Shown: piece after piece, positions 23,803 through 32,455 of the stretch | Layout: every line of letters begins with the position of its first letter | How positions within the stretch are numbered: position 1 is the first letter of the stretch | Assembly (NCBI GenBank): GCA_023128455.1 | Contig: JAGMDW010000040.1 | Coordinates: forward strand, 1-37,897 | Direction: 5' to 3' | From: Desulfurellaceae bacterium | GTDB lineage: Bacteria; Campylobacterota_A; Desulfurellia; JAGGSF01 | DNA: 37,897 nucleotides | The notes under the pieces: generated by a model | The model's database searches: none | The model's input: the letters and a program-made list of their open reading frames with translations, nothing else | Told to the model about the DNA's origin: nothing | Made by a program: the position numbers and the translations under genes

Positions 23803-24814
23803 CCTTTTCTCTCCTCTCTGCTTCTAATTGTTCTATCTTTGAAAGTGTCTTCTCATCTATCTTCATGTCTAAACTCAATCCTAATTGATTCAGAGCATCT
23901 TTTATTTCCTTTAACGATTGCTTGCCAAAATTACGCGTGTCCAAAAGCTCACTCTCTGTTTTTTGCACCAATTTCAAAATGTACTCTATGTTCTGAGCCT
24001 TTAAACAATTTGCTGCACGGGCGCTCAACTCCAATTCCCCTACTGTCTTTAATAAATTTTCATTAATCTCTGTTTCTTCTTCTATTTCCTCTTCAACTTT
24101 TTTTTCTGTTGTGGAAACGAATTGCGTAAAAAAACTAAGATAATCTTCTAAAACATATGCCGCCTTGCTTACCGCATTTTCTGGAGCTAACGTCCCATCT
24201 GTTTCTACCTCTAAAGTAAGTTTATCATAATCATAAAAACCACGATGTGTACTTTTCTCGGCATGATAAGTAACACGTTTTACAGGCGAAAACATAGCAT
24301 CTATAGGAATTAATCCCACTTCTTCTCTAACATTTTCCTTGGCTGGTTTATATCCTACACCCTTTTCTAAAAGGAGTTTCATTTTAATTTCACTGTCTTC
24401 CATTAAAAAAGCAATATGATGAGTCTTATTTACTATCTCTATATCGGATGAAACAGCAATATCCCCAGCCTTCAATTCTCCGCCTCCTTTTTTTTCAATA
24501 AAAGCCTCACCCTCTGTAAAACCATCTGTCAATGCTTTAAAACGCACTTGCTTTAAATTCAATATAATAGCTAATACATCTTCCTTTACGCCATGCAAAA
24601 CGCTAAATTCATGCATTACTCCTTCTATCTTTGCCCCTACAATCACAATACCAGGGATAGAAGAAAGAAGAACTCTCCTGATAGCATTCCCTAAAGTTAC
24701 AGCATATCCTTTAGGAAGAGGTTGAATGATAAACTGTTCTACATTAGCATTCTCTTCAATACTTTTTACTTGAACAGCCAAAGGCTCTACCAAATAATTA
24801 AATGTCCGCTCCAT
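23792..24814 (-). CDS. rpoA: DNA-directed RNA polymerase subunit alpha
   Basis: The alpha subunit starts assembly of RNA polymerase and its C-terminal domain binds UP elements and activators. From ATG 24814 the protein has 340 residues. The N-terminal domain has GYAVTLGNAIRRVLLSSIPG (dimer helix) and MHEFSVLHGVKEDV. An acidic linker (KVEEEIEEETEINENL) leads to the C-terminal domain with LELSARAANCLKAQNI and TRNFGKQSLKEIKDALNQLGL. ATG 24814 was chosen because GGGGGAG lies just before it and MERTFNYL fits the family; ATG 24826, four codons upstream, is possible. Confidence 0.97.
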   Translation of the reverse strand: MERTFNYLVEPLAVQVKSIEENANVEQFIIQPLPKGYAVTLGNAIRRVLLSSIPGIVIVGAKIEGVMHEFSVLHGVKEDVLAIILNLKQVRFKALTDGFTEGEAFIEKKGGGELKAGDIAVSSDIEIVNKTHHIAFLMEDSEIKMKLLLEKGVGYKPAKENVREEVGLIPIDAMFSPVKRVTYHAEKSTHRGFYDYDKLTLEVETDGTLAPENAVSKAAYVLEDYLSFFTQFVSTTEKKVEEEIEEETEINENLLKTVGELELSARAANCLKAQNIEYILKLVQKTESELLDTRNFGKQSLKEIKDALNQLGLSLDMKIDEKTLSKIEQLEAERREKDAS

Positions 24815-24831
24815 TTTCTCCCCCATCTTAA

Positions 24832-25452
24832 TTACTTAGAATACAACTCTACTACTGCATCCTCGTTAAACGGAGGATTAACTTCTCCTGTCGAAGGTAT
24901 ATTCAACACAGTAAAGGTAAACTTATCAGCATCAACCTGAAACCACGAAGGAATACCTCTTTTTACAGCTTCTTCTATTCCTGCTTTTATGAAATCATTC
25001 TTTTTTGCCTCATCCATTAATGCAACAACATCAGCTTTTCTCAAAAGATAAGAAGGGATGTTTACCCTCCGTCCATTCACCTTTACAAAACGATGCGAAA
25101 TCAGCTGCCTTGCCTGTCCCCTGGAGGTAGCAAATCCCACTCTGTAAAGCATATTATCCAAACGACTCTCTAGGATGCGAATAAGGTTTTCTCCTGTTCT
25201 GCCTTTTTCTCTCTTCGCCTTAAAGAAATATCTCCTAAACTGTCTCTCTCCCACAGCATAAATCGCCCGTGCTTTTTGCTTTTCCATAAGATGAGTTGCA
25301 TAATCACTCATCTTCCTTCTCTGAAATCTTTCTTTGCCGGGAGGATAAGGTCTCCTTTCAAAAGCACATTTTCCAGTCAGACACCTGTCCCCTTTTAAAT
25401 ACAGCTTTGCTCCCAACCGTCGGCACAATTTACACTCATCTTGCTTCTTCAT
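24832..25452 (-). CDS. rpsD: 30S ribosomal protein S4, zinc-binding form
   Basis: S4 nucleates assembly of the 16S rRNA 5' domain and often represses the alpha operon. The 206-residue product has the zinc form of the N-terminus: Cys7-x2-Cys10 and Cys24-x4-Cys29 in CKLCRRLGAKLYLKGDRC and LTGKC, then RRPYPPGKERFQRRKMSDY. The S4 RNA-binding domain is clear (ESRLDNMLYRVGFATSRGQA, HRFVKVNGRRVNIPSY). The first residues are a few shorter than in most S4 proteins. GGAGG precedes ATG 25452. Confidence 0.97.
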   Translation of the reverse strand: MKKQDECKLCRRLGAKLYLKGDRCLTGKCAFERRPYPPGKERFQRRKMSDYATHLMEKQKARAIYAVGERQFRRYFFKAKREKGRTGENLIRILESRLDNMLYRVGFATSRGQARQLISHRFVKVNGRRVNIPSYLLRKADVVALMDEAKKNDFIKAGIEEAVKRGIPSWFQVDADKFTFTVLNIPSTGEVNPPFNEDAVVELYSK

Positions 25453-25455
25453 ATT

Positions 25456-25848
25456 CTACACCCTCCTCTTCTTGGGTGGTCTACAGCCATTATGAGGTAT
25501 AGGTGTCACATCTTTGATGGACTTTACTTCTAATCCTGCCGCCTGTAGAGCCCTTATTGCTGTTTCTCTACCTCCTCCAGGACCTTTGATCATCACATCT
25601 ACTTCCTTTAATCCGGCACTTAAGGCCTTTTTGGCTACAGACTCGGCAGTAACCTGGGCAGCAAACGGTGTTCCCTTTTTTGCCCCTTTAAAACCAGATG
25701 TCCCCGCGCTAGCCCAGAAAAGACTATTGCCCATTTTGTCCGTAATACTGATCAACGCATTATTAAATGTCGTTTGTATATGCGCTATCCCTCTTGCTAC
25801 TGCTACTTTTCTTGTTCTTTTCTTGACCTTTTTTCTCTTATTTACCAT
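25456..25848 (-). CDS. rpsK: 30S ribosomal protein S11
   Basis: S11 forms part of the 30S platform at the mRNA exit with S7. The 130-residue product has a basic N-terminal tail (KRKKVKKRTRKVA), IAHIQTTFNNALISITDKMGN, GFKGAKKGTPFAAQ, KGPGGGRETAIRAL and the C-terminal DVTPIPHNGCRPPKKRRV, all highly conserved. AAGGA lies upstream of ATG 25848. Confidence 0.98.
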   Translation of the reverse strand: MVNKRKKVKKRTRKVAVARGIAHIQTTFNNALISITDKMGNSLFWASAGTSGFKGAKKGTPFAAQVTAESVAKKALSAGLKEVDVMIKGPGGGRETAIRALQAAGLEVKSIKDVTPIPHNGCRPPKKRRV

Positions 25849-25854
25849 AATATA

Positions 25855-26214
25855 TTATCCTTTACCAATAGTTTTCCTTCTTCCTTTTCTTATTCGGGCA
25901 TTAGTTTTGGTCCTCTGTCCTCTGACCGGCAAACCTCTCCTATGCCTTAACCCCCTATAACAACCTATATCCATTAAGCGTTTGATGTCTGTAGATGTAT
26001 CCCTTCGCAAATCTCCTTCTACCCTATACTCTCTTATTGCTTTTCCTAATTTCGTAATTTCATCATCTTTTAACTCATCTGTATGTTTATCAAGGCTAAT
26101 ACCTGCTTTTTTTAATATTTCCATCGCCCTGAATCTACCAATACCATAAATATATGTAAGAGCTATTTCCATTCTCTTGTGTTTCGGTAGCTCTACCCCC
26201 ACAATACGTGCCAC
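25855..26214 (-). CDS. rpsM: 30S ribosomal protein S13
   Basis: S13 contacts the P-site tRNA and 5S/L5 bridges from the 30S head. The 119-residue product shows RIVGVELPKHKRMEIALTYI, GIGRFRAMEIL, the GCYRGLRHRRGLPVRGQRTK motif and a basic tail ARIRKGRRKTIGKG that reaches the tRNA. The start is GTG 26214 with GGAGG 5 bp upstream, at the end of rpmJ. Confidence 0.98.
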   Translation of the reverse strand: MARIVGVELPKHKRMEIALTYIYGIGRFRAMEILKKAGISLDKHTDELKDDEITKLGKAIREYRVEGDLRRDTSTDIKRLMDIGCYRGLRHRRGLPVRGQRTKTNARIRKGRRKTIGKG

Positions 26215-26223
26215 TCTTGCCTC

Positions 26224-26337
26224 CTAACCCTGTCTTTGCTTATGTTTGGGATTCTTACAAATAACCCTTACCACGCCTTTTCTCTTTATCACCTTACACT
26301 TACTACATATAGGCTTCACCGACGATCTTACTTTCAT
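26224..26337 (-). CDS. rpmJ: 50S ribosomal protein L36
   Basis: This is a 37-residue protein reading MKVRSSVKPICSKCKVIKRK and then GVVRVICKNPKHKQRQG. It has the zinc-binding set Cys11, Cys14, Cys27 and His32, so it is the zinc form of L36. It sits between infA and rpsM, its usual place. ATG 26337 is followed by the conserved KVRSSVKPIC; AGGAGG lies upstream. Confidence 0.97.
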   Translation of the reverse strand: MKVRSSVKPICSKCKVIKRKGVVRVICKNPKHKQRQG

Positions 26338-26350
26338 CAACTAATTCCTC

Positions 26351-26569
26351 CTACTTAAATCTATATACAATTCTCCCTCGATCAATGCTATAAGGGGAAA
26401 TTTCTACCCTTACTCTATCCCCAGGCAAAATCTTTATAAAATGCATTCTCATCTTACCGCGTACATGAGCCAAAATAACATGACCCTGCTTTAATTTCAC
26501 ACGAAACATCGCATTGGGCAACGATTCTATAACCTCTCCTTCAACCTCTATGGCTTTTTCTTTAGTCAC
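26351..26569 (-). CDS. infA: translation initiation factor IF-1
   Basis: IF-1 blocks the A site of the 30S during initiation. The 72-residue S1/OB-fold protein has IEVEGEVIESLPNAMFRVKL, GHVILAHVRGKMRMHFIKIL, PGDRVRVEISPYSIDRGRIVYR, all conserved. The start is GTG 26569, with GGAGG 8 bp upstream. It lies between map and rpmJ. Confidence 0.97.
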   Translation of the reverse strand: MTKEKAIEVEGEVIESLPNAMFRVKLKQGHVILAHVRGKMRMHFIKILPGDRVRVEISPYSIDRGRIVYRFK

Positions 26570-26588
26570 TTAATTATCCTCCATGCAA

Positions 26589-27347
26589 TCAACAGGTACT
26601 TAAAATCATAGGTCCATTCTCTGTAATGGCAATTGTATGCTCAAAATGTGCAGATGGCTTACCATCCGCAGTAACCGCTGTCCAACCATCCTTCTTTATC
26701 TTAACCTTATATGTTCCCACATTCACCATTGGCTCTATCGCCATTGTCATTCCTACCACAAGAGGCAACTTAAGAGAAGAAGAAAATGAAGGTACATAAT
26801 TTAGCACCTCCGGGTCCTCATGCAAATTTCTGCCTATACCATGCCCCGTAAAATCTCTCACCACAGAAAAACCCCCTCTATGAACAGTTTCCTCTATTGA
26901 CCTCGATATATCAAGTAAAAAGTTGCCCGGCTTCGCCTGTTCTATTCCCGCATATAGAGCATCTTCTGTAACCTTCAATAGCTTTTTATTCTCATCCGAA
27001 ATTTTACCTATCGCAACGGTAATCGCCGCATCTCCATAAAAATCGTCAAAAATTAAACCAAAATCCAAACCAACAATATCCCCTTTATGCAAACTACTTT
27101 TTCTCGATGGTATGCCATGCACAATCTCCTCGTTTATAGAAGTACAGAGCGCTTTAGGAAAACCATTATACCCTTTAAATGCAGGACGAGCATTCCTCTC
27201 TTTTGCTTCTTTTTCCGCTCTCGCATTCAAATACTCTGTAGTAACACCTTCCTTTGCCTCTTCCTTCAATATACACAATACCTCCGCTACCATTCTATTT
27301 ACTATGGCCATTTTTTTTGTCTCTTCTTCTGTCTTAATTATGACCAT
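26589..27347 (-). CDS. map: methionine aminopeptidase, type I
   Basis: Map removes the initiator methionine from new proteins. The 252-residue product has all five metal ligands: Asp95 in VGLDFGL, Asp106 in FYGDAAIT, His169 in FTGHGIGR, Glu205 in TMAIEPMV and Glu236 in HFEHTIAI. The substrate His is seen in IVHGIPS. ATG 27347 overlaps the end of adk by 14 bp and has AAGGG upstream. Confidence 0.97.
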   Translation of the reverse strand: MVIIKTEEETKKMAIVNRMVAEVLCILKEEAKEGVTTEYLNARAEKEAKERNARPAFKGYNGFPKALCTSINEEIVHGIPSRKSSLHKGDIVGLDFGLIFDDFYGDAAITVAIGKISDENKKLLKVTEDALYAGIEQAKPGNFLLDISRSIEETVHRGGFSVVRDFTGHGIGRNLHEDPEVLNYVPSFSSSLKLPLVVGMTMAIEPMVNVGTYKVKIKKDGWTAVTADGKPSAHFEHTIAITENGPMILSTC

Positions 27348-27993
27348 TTAACCCTTCCAAAATATCTTCCACTTTTTTAAATATCCGTTCTACCTTCCCC
27401 GTTCCATCTATAGTATGCAATTTATCCTGCTTTTTATAAAAGTTTATCAGCGGAGCAGTGCTGTTTTGATAAACCTCAATTCTCCTTCTTACTGTCTCCT
27501 CATTATCATCATCTCTTCTAATGAGACTCCCTCCACATTTATCGCAAATACCTTCTCTGAGAGGCGGGTTGTAACTCACATGATAGACTGTTCCACATTT
27601 TTCACATACTCTTCTTCCCGTAAGTCTTTTAACAATTTCCTCTTCCGACACATCAAACAGAAACACCGCATCTAATTGTAAATTATCCTGTGAAAACATA
27701 TTTTCAAGACTCTCTGCTTGAGACAAAGTGCGTGGAAAACCATCTAAGATAAACCCTCCTGCACAATCCTCTCTTTTGATCTTTTTCTTTATCATCTCAA
27801 TAATTAAACCATCAGAAACAAGCTCTCCCTTATCCATGAAAGCCTTCGCTGTTTTCCCCAAATCTGTTTGTTCTCTTACTTCGTTTCTCAACAGATCACC
27901 CGTAGAAATCAAGGAAACATGTAAATACTCTGATATCAATATCCCTTGTGTCCCTTTACCCACACCGGGCGACCCTAAAAGTACAACAACCAT
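27334..27993 (-). CDS. adk: adenylate kinase, zinc-lid form
   Basis: Adk converts ATP and AMP to two ADP, setting the adenylate balance. The 219-residue product has the P-loop GSPGVGKGTQG, the AMP-binding STGDLLRNEVREQT, ILDGFPRTLSQAE and a long LID holding a zinc site: Cys-x2-Cys in VCEKCGTVYH and Cys-x2-Cys in ICDKCGGSL. It then has RRRIEVYQNSTAPLINFY. The four-Cys lid is typical of Gram-positive and thermophilic enzymes. It follows secY by 1 bp (TGA-T-ATG). Confidence 0.97.
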   Translation of the reverse strand: MVVVLLGSPGVGKGTQGILISEYLHVSLISTGDLLRNEVREQTDLGKTAKAFMDKGELVSDGLIIEMIKKKIKREDCAGGFILDGFPRTLSQAESLENMFSQDNLQLDAVFLFDVSEEEIVKRLTGRRVCEKCGTVYHVSYNPPLREGICDKCGGSLIRRDDDNEETVRRRIEVYQNSTAPLINFYKKQDKLHTIDGTGKVERIFKKVEDILEGLNGHN

Positions 27994-27994
27994 A

Positions 27995-29293
27995 TCATAC
28001 CTTCTTTTTCTTTAAAAAACCAGAATAACTACGCATAAACAAGTGAGATTCTATTTGCATAATAGTATCCAACCCTACTTGGACCACAATGAGTAAAGCC
28101 GTACCACCAAAATAGAACGGTACATTAAACCTCTTCATCAAAAGCCACGGCAATATACATATAAGGGAAAGATAAATACCTCCCGCAAAAGTAAGGCGGG
28201 TAAGTATCCAATCCAAATAGTCTGCCGTAGCTTTACCTGGTCTTATCCCTGGGGCAAAGCCCCCATTTTTCTTCAAGTTATCCGCTACATCCTTTGGATT
28301 AAATACAATCGCCGTATAAAAATATGCAAAAAAGAAAAGAAGTCCTATATAAACAAAACTATAAATAAGGCTCCCCGGCGAGAAAAAATCAACTATTTTC
28401 TGAACAGCAGGGAGAGGCAAAAATGTAGTCAAAGTTGCAGGAAAAAGGATAATAGAAGAGGCAAATATGGGTGGAATAACTCCAGAGACATTAATCTTTA
28501 TAGGCAGATAGCTGGATTGCCCACCATACATTTTCCTGCCTACCATCCTACGCGGATACTGGATGGGTACCCTTCTCTGAGCAAGTTCCACATAGATCAC
28601 AAAGGCAATAACAGCCAGTACTAATATTAGTATAATTAAAACAACTAACGCCGACATTTCACCAGCACTCACCAACCTAAATGTGTTACCAAATGCCGCT
28701 GGCATACGCGCTACAATACCTGCAAATATAATCAACGAAATACCATTGCCAATCCCTCTCTCCGTAATCTGTTCTCCTATCCACATGAGAATCATGGTGC
28801 CTGCAGTAAGTATAATAGATGCAAAAACGACAAAAGAAATACCACTGTGGATAACAACTGGTGCACCACCAGGGCCGTGCATTGCCTGTAATCCAATACT
28901 TATGCCCGTAGCCTGAACAAAGGATATGATCACCGTGCCATATCTGGTATAAGTAGATATCTTTCTCCTTCCTTCTTCTCCGCTTTTTTTTAATCTGGCA
29001 AGTTCAGGATTTACAGCAGTTAAAAGCTCCAATATGATTGCTGCACTAATGTAAGGCATTATACCCAGCGAAAATATACTGAACTTACTCAGCGCATCTC
29101 CGGAAAACATATTGAATAAACCAAGAACTGTGCCGCTGGCTTGTGCAAAGATCTGCGCCAGCACATGCGCATCCACCCCTGGAGTGGGAATATGAGCACC
29201 GAGTCTGAACACCGCGAGCATAATCAAAGTGAAAAATAAACGGCTGGTCAGTTCGGGAACATTGAAGATATTCTCATAAGATGACGGATTCAT
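27995..29293 (-). CDS. secY: preprotein translocase subunit SecY
   Basis: SecY is the channel protein of the Sec translocon. The 432-residue product has ten membrane helices. Visible landmarks are FRLGAHIPTPGVD after helix 1, the plug-region NMFSGDALSKFSIFSLGIMPYISA, ELLTAVNPELARLKKSGEEG, the helix-7 segment and INVSGVIPPIFASSI, YTAIVFNPKDVADNLKKNGG and FAPGIRPGKATADYL with the ribosome-binding loop. The length is normal. ATGA overlap with rplO. Confidence 0.98.
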   Translation of the reverse strand: MNPSSYENIFNVPELTSRLFFTLIMLAVFRLGAHIPTPGVDAHVLAQIFAQASGTVLGLFNMFSGDALSKFSIFSLGIMPYISAAIILELLTAVNPELARLKKSGEEGRRKISTYTRYGTVIISFVQATGISIGLQAMHGPGGAPVVIHSGISFVVFASIILTAGTMILMWIGEQITERGIGNGISLIIFAGIVARMPAAFGNTFRLVSAGEMSALVVLIILILVLAVIAFVIYVELAQRRVPIQYPRRMVGRKMYGGQSSYLPIKINVSGVIPPIFASSIILFPATLTTFLPLPAVQKIVDFFSPGSLIYSFVYIGLLFFFAYFYTAIVFNPKDVADNLKKNGGFAPGIRPGKATADYLDWILTRLTFAGGIYLSLICILPWLLMKRFNVPFYFGGTALLIVVQVGLDTIMQIESHLFMRSYSGFLKKKKV

Positions 29294-29724
29294 CCTATTT
29301 CCTCTGCTATTCCCCCTGCTTTCGCTATTTTTTCCCTTGCTGTCTTAGAAAACTTATCTACTCTCACTGTAAGGCACTTCGTTACCTCACCTTTTCCTAA
29401 TATTTTCACAGGCAATTTTCGCCTGATAATCTTCTTTTCTCTTAAACTCTGTATACAAACCTCTTCCCCTTCAGAAAAATTCTTATCCAATATCCCCACA
29501 TTTACAACAACAACTTCTTTTCTAAATATATTTCTAAACCCTCTTTTGGGCACTCTTCTTACTAAAGGTGTCTGCCCTCCTTCAAAATACGGACCTTTTG
29601 CTCCTCCACTCCTCGCTTTTTGTCCCTTCGTTCCTCTACCCGATGTTTTACCCCATCCGCTCGCTCTGCCCTTTCCTAATCTTTTGCTGTTTTTAACAGT
29701 TTTCACCAACTCACTTAATTTCAT
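29290..29724 (-). CDS. rplO: 50S ribosomal protein L15
   Basis: L15 is a late-assembly 23S rRNA-binding protein. The 144-residue product shows RLGKGRASGWGKTSGRGTKG with QKARSGGAKGPYFEGGQTPLVRRVPKRGF across residues about 16-64, then a globular C-terminus (IRRKLPVKILGKGEVTKCLTV, FSKTAREKIAKAGG). GGAGG lies 6 bp before ATG 29724; it overlaps rpmD by 14 bp. Confidence 0.97.
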   Translation of the reverse strand: MKLSELVKTVKNSKRLGKGRASGWGKTSGRGTKGQKARSGGAKGPYFEGGQTPLVRRVPKRGFRNIFRKEVVVVNVGILDKNFSEGEEVCIQSLREKKIIRRKLPVKILGKGEVTKCLTVRVDKFSKTAREKIAKAGGIAEEIG

Positions 29725-29902
29725 CCATTTCCTCCACAGAAAGCATAAAATCCACCTTCTTAATCATACCTCTTATGGCTGGTGTATCTTCTTTAACCAC
29801 AAAATGATGGGGCTTTTTCAAACCCAAAGACAAAACTGTCTCTCTTGTTTTTTCTCTCTGCCCAATAAAACCTTTTTTAAGCGTTATTTTAAGTTTACTC
29901 AT
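29711..29902 (-). CDS. rpmD: 50S ribosomal protein L30
   Basis: The 63-residue product MSKLKITLKKGFIGQREKTR is followed by ETVLSLGLKKPHHFVV and AIRGMIKKVDFMLSVEE, the whole L30 fold. ATG 29902 was chosen since MSKLKITL is the family start; ATG 29914 would add four residues and has AGGA upstream, so it cannot be ruled out. It overlaps rpsE by 8 bp. Confidence 0.95.
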   Translation of the reverse strand: MSKLKITLKKGFIGQREKTRETVLSLGLKKPHHFVVKEDTPAIRGMIKKVDFMLSVEEMDEIK

Positions 29903-30377
29903 GCTTTTCCCCATAACGATTCCTGAATATTTCCTCAGGAGAACGCAGAACTCTCAATGCTTCTATCGTAGCATGCGCTAAATTATGTGGATTATTCGAA
30001 CCCAAAGATTTGGTGATAACATCTTTAATCCCGCAAGCTTCCACCACTGCTCTTACTGCCTTGCCAGCAATAATCCCATGTCCTTCAGGGGCGGGTTTCA
30101 ATAAAACCTTGCCTGAACCATTTCTAACTATAACTTGATAAGGAATAGTGGCCTTTTCCGTTAAGGGAACAGTTATCATATCTCTCTTTGCCCTTTCTAC
30201 TGCTTTTCTTATAGCTTCAGGAACTTCTTTCGCCTTACCCATGCCTATACCCACTTTCCCTTTTTTGTTTCCTACCGCAACTAAAGCGTTAAACCTAAAT
30301 CTCCTTCCTCCCTTAACTACTTTTATTACCCGTCCTACCTTTATTAAATATTCCTCAAATTCTTTCTCTTCCCACAT
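29895..30377 (-). CDS. rpsE: 30S ribosomal protein S5
   Basis: S5 lies at the mRNA entry and affects accuracy; spectinomycin-resistance changes occur in its first loop. The 160-residue product has KVGRVIKVVKGGRRFRFNALVAVGN, GIGMGKAKEVPEAIRKAVERA, the C-terminal GTGIIAGK-like stretch (GHGIIAGKAVRAVVEACGI) and KSLGSNNPHNLAHATIEAL. AGGAG lies 6 bp upstream of ATG 30377. Confidence 0.97.
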   Translation of the reverse strand: MWEEKEFEEYLIKVGRVIKVVKGGRRFRFNALVAVGNKKGKVGIGMGKAKEVPEAIRKAVERAKRDMITVPLTEKATIPYQVIVRNGSGKVLLKPAPEGHGIIAGKAVRAVVEACGIKDVITKSLGSNNPHNLAHATIEALRVLRSPEEIFRNRYGEKHE

Positions 30378-30386
30378 CTTTTGCTC

Positions 30387-30746
30387 CTAAAAGTTTAAGC
30401 CTTCCTTTCTCGCCGCATCAGCCAAAGCCTTAATCCGTCCCCGGTAAATATAACCATTTCTATCAAAAACAACGGTATCAATACCATTTTCTAAAGCTCT
30501 TTTAGCAATCATCATTCCCACACCTTTAGCAGCTCCTACATTATTTGCCTTAACTTTACAGTCTTTATCTATAGTAGATGCACAAACAAGTGTACGACCA
30601 TCGCTATCATCAATAAGCTGAGCATAGATATACTTCAAGCTTTTATATACACACAACCTCGGTCTTTCTACCGTCCCTTTCACCTTCTCTTTTATTCTCA
30701 ATTTTCTCTTGTTGCGCATTTTATTTCTATCATTAACTTTCAGCAT
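30387..30746 (-). CDS. rplR: 50S ribosomal protein L18
   Basis: L18 binds 5S rRNA with L5. The 119-residue product has DRNKMRNKRKLRIKEKVKGT, VERPRLCVYKSLKYIYAQLID, and the C-terminal NGIDTVVFDRNGYIYRGRIKALADAARKEGLNF, a strong family match. ATG 30746 overlaps rplF by 14 bp; GGAGG lies 11 bp upstream. Confidence 0.97.
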   Translation of the reverse strand: MLKVNDRNKMRNKRKLRIKEKVKGTVERPRLCVYKSLKYIYAQLIDDSDGRTLVCASTIDKDCKVKANNVGAAKGVGMMIAKRALENGIDTVVFDRNGYIYRGRIKALADAARKEGLNF

Positions 30747-31296
30747 ACGCTTGCTTACCTCCTGCCTTGCCTGCTTTTTTCCTCACTACTTCATCCTTAT
30801 ATCTTATTCCTTTGCCTTTATAAGGCTCGGGTGGTTTAAGTCCACGAATCTCGCTGGCAACTTGGCCCACAACTTGCTTGTCTATGCCATCTACATAGAT
30901 TATATTACCCTGCTTATTAACCTTTATAGCAACACCTTGAGGAATATGATACACAATCTCATGAGAAAAACCTAAATGTAAAACAAGATCATTCCCTCTT
31001 ACTTCTGCTTTGTACCCTATACCTACAATAGTCAGCACCTTCTCGTACCCGTTATGCACGCCTTCTACCATATTAGCGATAATACTTCTTGTTAAACCAT
31101 GAAGAGCTTTTGCTTTTTTATCTTCGCTCAGCTTTTCTACATATAACGAGTTCTCTTCTTTTCTTATTTTTACATACTGCGCCGGATAATCCCACCGAAG
31201 AGAACCTTTTTCCCCTTTTACCGACACATTTTCTCCTTTAATATCCACTTCTACCTTATCAGGTATTGGGATAGGCTTTCTACCAATAAGAGACAT
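30733..31296 (-). CDS. rplF: 50S ribosomal protein L6
   Basis: L6 lies near the factor-binding site of the 50S. The 187-residue product has SLIGRKPIPIPDKVEVDIKG at the start, VSVKGEKGSLRWDYP, the repeat domain with VEGVHNGYEKVLTIVGIGYKAEV, GFSHEIVYHIP and the C-terminal ppepYKGKGIRY (PPEPYKGKGIRYKDEVVRKK). ATG 31296 was chosen from MSLIGRKPI and GAGG 7-8 bp upstream. Confidence 0.97.
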   Translation of the reverse strand: MSLIGRKPIPIPDKVEVDIKGENVSVKGEKGSLRWDYPAQYVKIRKEENSLYVEKLSEDKKAKALHGLTRSIIANMVEGVHNGYEKVLTIVGIGYKAEVRGNDLVLHLGFSHEIVYHIPQGVAIKVNKQGNIIYVDGIDKQVVGQVASEIRGLKPPEPYKGKGIRYKDEVVRKKAGKAGGKQAYAES

Positions 31297-31297
31297 A

Positions 31298-31684
31298 CTA
31301 AAACACCTCACAAATCAACTCTCCGCCTACCTGCAGTTTCTTAGCTGTTTTATTTGAAATAATACCCTTACTTGTACTTAATATTGATACACCAAGACCA
31401 TTCATAACATAGGGAATTTCACTATATCGAACATATACTCTTCTCGATGATTTGCTTATTCTCCTAAGTAAACTGATTGTCGGTTTATCCTTGCCTATAT
31501 ACTTCAAATAGATTCTTGCCATGTTTCTCTTATCTTCCAACACCTTAAAATCGCTTATAAATCCCTCTTTTTTTAATACCTCACAGACACTCAATACAAC
31601 TCTATTCGATAAAAGATCCACACTTTCCATTTGTCGCGCCAATGCATTCTTTATCCGTGCCAAACCATCACTAATTCTATCCAT
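31298..31684 (-). CDS. rpsH: 30S ribosomal protein S8
   Basis: S8 binds helix 21 of 16S rRNA and in many bacteria represses the spc operon. The 128-residue product begins MDRISDGLARIKNAL, has VCEVLKKEGFISDF, RISKSSRRVYVRYSEIPYVMNGLG and the very conserved ISTSKGI (ILSTSKGIISNKTAKKLQVG), ending in GGELICEVF. GAGG precedes ATG 31684. Confidence 0.98.
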   Translation of the reverse strand: MDRISDGLARIKNALARQMESVDLLSNRVVLSVCEVLKKEGFISDFKVLEDKRNMARIYLKYIGKDKPTISLLRRISKSSRRVYVRYSEIPYVMNGLGVSILSTSKGIISNKTAKKLQVGGELICEVF

Positions 31685-31700
31685 ATTTATCCTCTTTAAA

Positions 31701-31886
31701 TTACCAGCTCGCTTTCCTTACTCCTGGTATCTCCCCTTTTGAAGCAAGATTTCTAAAACATATTCTACATATACCAAACTTTCTCAGATACCCTCTAGCC
31801 CTTCCGCATATACCACATTTATTTCGATATCTTACCTTAAACTTCTGTGCCTTCTTCATCTTCTCTATAGATGCTTTCCGCGCCAT
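31701..31886 (-). CDS. rpsN: 30S ribosomal protein S14, zinc form (type Z)
   Basis: The 61-residue product has the short zinc form: Cys24-x2-Cys27 in CGICGRARGYLRKFG and Cys40-x2-Cys43 in ICRICFR, ending EIPGVRKASW. The non-zinc long form has about 100 residues. It sits between rplE and rpsH as usual. Confidence 0.98.
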   Translation of the reverse strand: MARKASIEKMKKAQKFKVRYRNKCGICGRARGYLRKFGICRICFRNLASKGEIPGVRKASW

Positions 31887-31897
31887 ATCACCTCTCC

Positions 31898-32455
31898 TTA
31901 TTCCTTTTTAAATGGCATACTAAAAGACTCTAATAAAACGCGGCATTCCTCATCTGTCTTTGCCGTCGTCACAATACTGATACCCATGCCATGCACCTTC
32001 TGTACCTTGTCATAATCTATTTCTGGAAAAACTAACTGCTCTGTCAAACCCAAAGAATAATTCCCTCTGCCATCAAAGCTCTTTGTCGAAACTCCCCTAA
32101 AATCTCTCACTCTTGGCAAGGTAAAATTGATCAACCTATCAAGAAAGTCATACATTCTCTCTCTTCTCAATGTCACCCTGCAGCCAATGGGCATACCTTT
32201 CCTCAGCTTAAAAGCAGCTATAGATTTTCTGGCGCGAGTAATCACACCTCTCTGACCTGTAATAGCCGCTAACTCATCCAAAGCACTATCTAAGAGTTTT
32301 ATATCTTGCACGCCTTCTCCCATGCCTACATTAACTACAATCTTTACTAAGCGAGGCGACTGCATCACATTTTTATAAGAAAACTCTCTCGTCATCACAG
32401 GAACTATCTTTTCAGTATAAACACTAAAAAGCCGCGGCATGTATCTCTCTGCCAT
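31898..32455 (-). CDS. rplE: 50S ribosomal protein L5
   Basis: L5 binds 5S rRNA and contacts P-site tRNA. The 185-residue product shows the family segments SPRLVKIVVNVGMGEG, TGQRGVITRARKSIAAFKLRKG, IGCRVTLRRERMYDFLDRLI and LPRVRDFRGVSTKSFDGRGNYS, with FPEIDYDKV and GMGISIVTTAKTDEE near the end. ATG 32455 was chosen since GGGGAG lies upstream and it overlaps the rplX stop by one base (TAATG). Confidence 0.97.
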   Translation of the reverse strand: MAERYMPRLFSVYTEKIVPVMTREFSYKNVMQSPRLVKIVVNVGMGEGVQDIKLLDSALDELAAITGQRGVITRARKSIAAFKLRKGMPIGCRVTLRRERMYDFLDRLINFTLPRVRDFRGVSTKSFDGRGNYSLGLTEQLVFPEIDYDKVQKVHGMGISIVTTAKTDEECRVLLESFSMPFKKE